A stretch of DNA of 34,659 nt from a virus: positions 1 through 34,659 of IMG/VR virus record IMGVR_UViG_3300033553_000315; one strand, 5' to 3'. Under the pieces are notes generated by a model, which made no database searches, was not told where the DNA came from, and worked only from the letters and a program-made list of their open reading frames with translations. A program made the translations under genes and the position numbers. Within the stretch, counting starts at the first letter, position 1. The number at the start of each line of letters is the position of its first letter. Of this stretch, positions 31,867 to 34,659 are shown in pieces.

Positions 31867-33765
31867 TTATTTATATTTTTTAACAAATCCTTTTTTTGTA
31901 TTCTTTCTTATTAATTTGCTATAATTATTGTTTAAATTAGTTGATTTTTCTTCTTCAATAACTTTTGGTTTTAATTCTTCTAATTTTTTCCCAATAATTT
32001 GTTCATATAATGTTTTATAATCCATTCTTTTTATTCCAAGATGATAAGCAACAGCATAAGAATAAACGGAACAGTCTAAAACTTCGTTACGTACATATGT
32101 TTTAATCCATTCTATTTGAGCTTGTCCTTTAACTATTTTAGTTATCATCTTTTCAGCGGTTAACATCTTATAAAATTCTTCATCAAAATCTTTTGAAAAA
32201 TGTATATATCTATCACCAAAATCTTCTAATCTTAAACGACTATATATTTCTTCTTTTGTTATTGATGTTCCGACGAAGTAAACACCGTTTTTATTTGGTT
32301 TTCCGCTTATTATTGAATTCATTACATAAGAAGAACCTTTAATTATTATATATTTATCTGTATTTTTATTACAGAAATCATATACACGTTGAGCGAAGTG
32401 ACCACCTGAATCGAAAGCGGCTTTACGTATATATAAATCAACACCACTTGGATGTTTAAAAGGTCTTCTAATGAGTTTATTTAATTCAATAAACACATCA
32501 TCTTCAGCAGGATTTCCCATTATTTCAGTATAATATACATTCCAACATTCTTCATTCTCTCCCCAAGCTTGTATAATTACAGCCAATCTATTATCTTGTA
32601 TATCAACACCAGCCGTTAAAAATATAGCTTTCTCATTAATTTCAAAAAATTTATAATCTTCTGCTCTTTCTAATAAAGAAACATAAGAAGGTTGCGATCC
32701 ATCTGCTTCCCAAGTTTGAGCTAATACAGTATTAATAAATGTTTTTAATTTAAAGTTATCATCTTTGCTTTCTAAAAACTTATTACAAATTTCTTCCCAT
32801 TCAAACCAACCTAATGGACTATAAAGAGAATTTAAATGATATGTTCTTTTTGATGGATTATTAAAATTAAGATTCTCTGCAATCCATTCACCATTTTCAA
32901 GCATATATGTTTTATGATGTTCTTTGATATGTTCTTTACAATTTTGGCATTCGTAATAAACACTACCACTCAAAACTCTTTTTTGATTGTTAACTTGCTT
33001 TCTAAATTTTAGATTATCAAATATTAGTGGTTGTTTAACTTTACAAAAAGGGCAGGGGACATAATACTTACGCTGATCACCATCTTCATATGCTTTCTCT
33101 ACTGCTGATAAACCTTTGATTGTCGGTGTTGATGTAATGAAGATTTTCTTTTTCTTGCCATAAGTGTCAGTTCTCTTTCTTGCTAAGTCAATTGGATCGC
33201 CTTCTCCCTCAACGTCTAAAGGGTAAGCATCAACCTCATCAAGATAAACATACTTGGCTGGGATGGAACGAAGACCAGCAGCACTATTTGCACCGATAAT
33301 ATTTATTATCCCGCCAGTAAACTCTTTTACTAATACAGTGTTAGTTCCATCCCTTGATTTGGCTGGTTTAATTTTATATTTAAGTGTTGGGCTTTCTTCA
33401 ATCATTGGAGTGATTGATTGTTTACTTCTTTTTTTTGCTATATCAACCGTAGGAAAAACCAAAATCATTGATGAGGGGTTAATGTCTATTACATAGCCAA
33501 GCCAATTAAAACCTATTGTTGTTTTAGAAACCTGAGTACCAGCCATAAACACAACTTCTGTTATTCCATTATTAGCTGTTAAGCAATCCATAATCTCTCG
33601 ACCATATGGCGCTCTTGAAGATTTATAAGGTCCGGGTTCTGCACTATCCTTTGAAGATAATAAGCGAAAGTTATCAGCCCACTCAGTAACCGTATAATCT
33701 TTTACAGGCTTTAATCCTTCGATAAAACTGAGTTTATATATATTTTTATTATCATTATTATTCAT
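31867..33765 (-). CDS. Terminase large subunit, GpA family
   Basis: 632 residues. Visible motifs: Walker A-like AGTQVSKT (75-82), Walker B KYVYLDEVDAYP (171-182), coupling motif ITSTPT (210-215), a zinc-binding pair CPFC (238-241) and YECQNCKEH (about 272-280), and the nuclease part with FLTAGVDIQDNRL and RKAAFDSGGHFAQRVYDFC. These define lambda GpA-type terminases, which cut at a cos-like site and pump DNA into the prohead. It starts two bases after the stop codon of the small gene at 33768 and is the third gene of the late operon. Confidence 0.97.
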   Translation of the reverse strand: MNNNDNKNIYKLSFIEGLKPVKDYTVTEWADNFRLLSSKDSAEPGPYKSSRAPYGREIMDCLTANNGITEVVFMAGTQVSKTTIGFNWLGYVIDINPSSMILVFPTVDIAKKRSKQSITPMIEESPTLKYKIKPAKSRDGTNTVLVKEFTGGIINIIGANSAAGLRSIPAKYVYLDEVDAYPLDVEGEGDPIDLARKRTDTYGKKKKIFITSTPTIKGLSAVEKAYEDGDQRKYYVPCPFCKVKQPLIFDNLKFRKQVNNQKRVLSGSVYYECQNCKEHIKEHHKTYMLENGEWIAENLNFNNPSKRTYHLNSLYSPLGWFEWEEICNKFLESKDDNFKLKTFINTVLAQTWEADGSQPSYVSLLERAEDYKFFEINEKAIFLTAGVDIQDNRLAVIIQAWGENEECWNVYYTEIMGNPAEDDVFIELNKLIRRPFKHPSGVDLYIRKAAFDSGGHFAQRVYDFCNKNTDKYIIIKGSSYVMNSIISGKPNKNGVYFVGTSITKEEIYSRLRLEDFGDRYIHFSKDFDEEFYKMLTAEKMITKIVKGQAQIEWIKTYVRNEVLDCSVYSYAVAYHLGIKRMDYKTLYEQIIGKKLEELKPKVIEEEKSTNLNNNYSKLIRKNTKKGFVKKYK

Positions 33766-33767
33766 TA

Positions 33768-33989
33768 TTAATATATTATACTAACATACTTATCAACAAA
33801 CTCTTTAAATCCAGTATTCATTAAATAGTTTTTTTTGAATAAATCATATAGTAAAGTATGATTTTCATCATCTTTATAGGCTCTTATTATATTATCATTA
33901 ACATAACTATAACCTTCTCTTTTATTATTAATAGATAATGAATAACTGATTAATAATGTTAGCACTTCTTCCCTTGTTAAATCATCCAT
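33768..33989 (-). CDS. Hypothetical protein between terminase genes (73 aa)
   Basis: 73 residues, helical, with AAGGAGAATTG before the ATG at 33989. It begins DDLTREEVLTLLISYSLSINNKREG and ends FVDKYVSIIY. No domain recognised. It lies 12 bases after the small terminase and two before the large one, in the same operon. A small protein in this place might assist packaging, but nothing shows that. Confidence 0.65.
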   Translation of the reverse strand: MDDLTREEVLTLLISYSLSINNKREGYSYVNDNIIRAYKDDENHTLLYDLFKKNYLMNTGFKEFVDKYVSIIY

Positions 33990-34001
33990 ACAATTCTCCT
34001 T

Positions 34002-34559
34002 TTATAAGTCTTTCATTATCTCAATTTCTATTTCTTCTAATACTTGTTTAATCTCACTGTTAATCATTTGCCTAATTTTAATCGAGTCACTCTCAGCAGC
34101 TAATATATCAGCAAGACGATCAGGAATATTTAAAAGATTATCACGCAACTTTCTTGCAATATTAAAAGCATCTTTTTTTACTTGTTCAGCATCGATCAAT
34201 TCTTTTGATTGTGTTTGATATTCTAATTTTGCTTTACCTGCAAGATATCTTTCTTTAACTGTCTTAGCTTCGTTAAAGGTTAACAAATCTAAGTCGATGG
34301 TTAACAAACCATCAATCTGATTATTTTCAATAACTTCTTTTACTTCTTCTTCGTTTATTTTACTTGCATAAGATGGATTACTATTTTCTTTAATTTGTTT
34401 TAATGCGTCAATTAAAGTAATTTTCTTTTTATTATTTAAAATTAATATATTTGCTTTAACTAATTTTGAAATATATGCACGACTAACTTCTAAAACTTTT
34501 GATAGAGAAGCTTGTGTGTGTTCAATATTTAATTCTTTATCTGTATATTTATTATTCAT
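34002..34559 (-). CDS. Terminase small subunit (Nu1-like)
   Basis: 185 residues. The N-terminus holds a helix-turn-helix (TQASLSKVLEVSRAYISKLVKAN, about 15-37) with a following ITLIDALKQIKE segment, as in Nu1-type small terminases that bind the cos site. The C-terminal half has LTFNEAKTVKERYLAGKAKLEYQ and IARKLRDNLLNIPDRLADILA, a pattern of this family that mediates oligomerisation and contact with the large subunit. It is the first gene of the late operon. Repeats of AACTGTT upstream (34572-34637) are candidate binding sites. Confidence 0.85.
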   Translation of the reverse strand: MNNKYTDKELNIEHTQASLSKVLEVSRAYISKLVKANILILNNKKKITLIDALKQIKENSNPSYASKINEEEVKEVIENNQIDGLLTIDLDLLTFNEAKTVKERYLAGKAKLEYQTQSKELIDAEQVKKDAFNIARKLRDNLLNIPDRLADILAAESDSIKIRQMINSEIKQVLEEIEIEIMKDL

Positions 34560-34571
34560 TTTTATATTTTA

Positions 34572-34637
34572 AACAGTTTATATATATATTATACATTTTA
34601 GAAATATATTTGTATATACATAAACTGTTAACTGTTA
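34572..34637. repeat. AACTGTT repeats upstream of terminase; cos/pac or operator candidate
   Basis: AACAGTTTAT (34572-34581) is the exact complement of ATAAACTGTT (34620-34629), and a second AACTGTT (34630-34636) follows in tandem, each ending in GTTAAC. The palindrome TGTATATACA (34611-34620) lies between but without the geometry of the promoters. The array sits just upstream of the small terminase gene at the right end of the window, where cos/pac sites or the late-operon promoter belong. Confidence 0.5.
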
Positions 34638-34659
34638 ACCAAATTTGAAAACCTGCAAC

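Noticed and set aside
34611-34620. TGTATATACA near the right end as a seventh palindrome promoter
   Set aside because: No -10 one base before it on the minus strand; on the plus strand TATATT adjoins directly and would point away from the terminase. Kept only as part of the repeat region.

Overview
The window is phage DNA from end to end; I see no host housekeeping gene. It is strongly AT-rich, uses AAGGAG-type ribosome binding sites, and its head and tail genes resemble lambda/HK97-like and GTA-like siphophages. Low G+C, codon use and protein style suggest a temperate phage of an AT-rich Campylobacterota host (Arcobacter-like). That host is an inference and no gene here proves it. The structural set is complete and the total length fits one siphophage genome, so the window may be a nearly complete, possibly circularly permuted, genome.

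Layout, left to right. 1-4.3 kb is an early/replication block on the minus strand: two unknown proteins, two small ribbon-helix-helix (RHH) regulators, a P-loop replication ATPase and another unknown, with TTGACA promoters and GYAA-loop terminators. 4.36-5.7 kb holds a tyrosine integrase, an attP-like region with repeated arm sites, and a complete tRNA-Arg(CCT). An Xis/AlpA-like gene follows at 5.7 kb. 6.16-8.0 kb encodes a TrwC/MOBF-type relaxase with an oriT-like inverted repeat just upstream, and a RusA resolvase. 8.0-10.9 kb is lysis: Rz/Rz1-like spanins, a holin candidate, an M15 endolysin, a fibre-like protein and a plus-strand membrane gene. 10.98-12.06 kb is an accessory cassette with its own early-type promoter and a PD-(D/E)XK-like nuclease. 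12.2-34.6 kb is the late operon read leftward: small terminase, GpA-type large terminase, gpW-like joiner, portal, protease-capsid fusion, head-tail and tail proteins, a frameshifted tail assembly chaperone, tape measure, baseplate hub proteins, tail tip and two paralogous fibres. A plus-strand cassette of three small genes interrupts it at 24.85-25.6 kb.

Two promoter families tie the distant parts together. Six early-type promoters share TTGACA followed by (T/G)ACA and a -10 at 16-17 bases; six others carry the palindrome TGTATATACA (or a close variant) exactly one base after the -10. Early-type promoters occur on both sides of the tRNA, so the tRNA lies inside one phage rather than at its border.

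Most unusual points: a conjugative-type relaxase and oriT-like site in a siphophage; an attP-like region whose central hairpin has the same 7-base loop as the anticodon loop of the neighbouring tRNA, suggesting that the phage may break and replace a host tRNA gene; a repeat-rich 373-base gap in the tail operon; and two accessory cassettes of unknown function.
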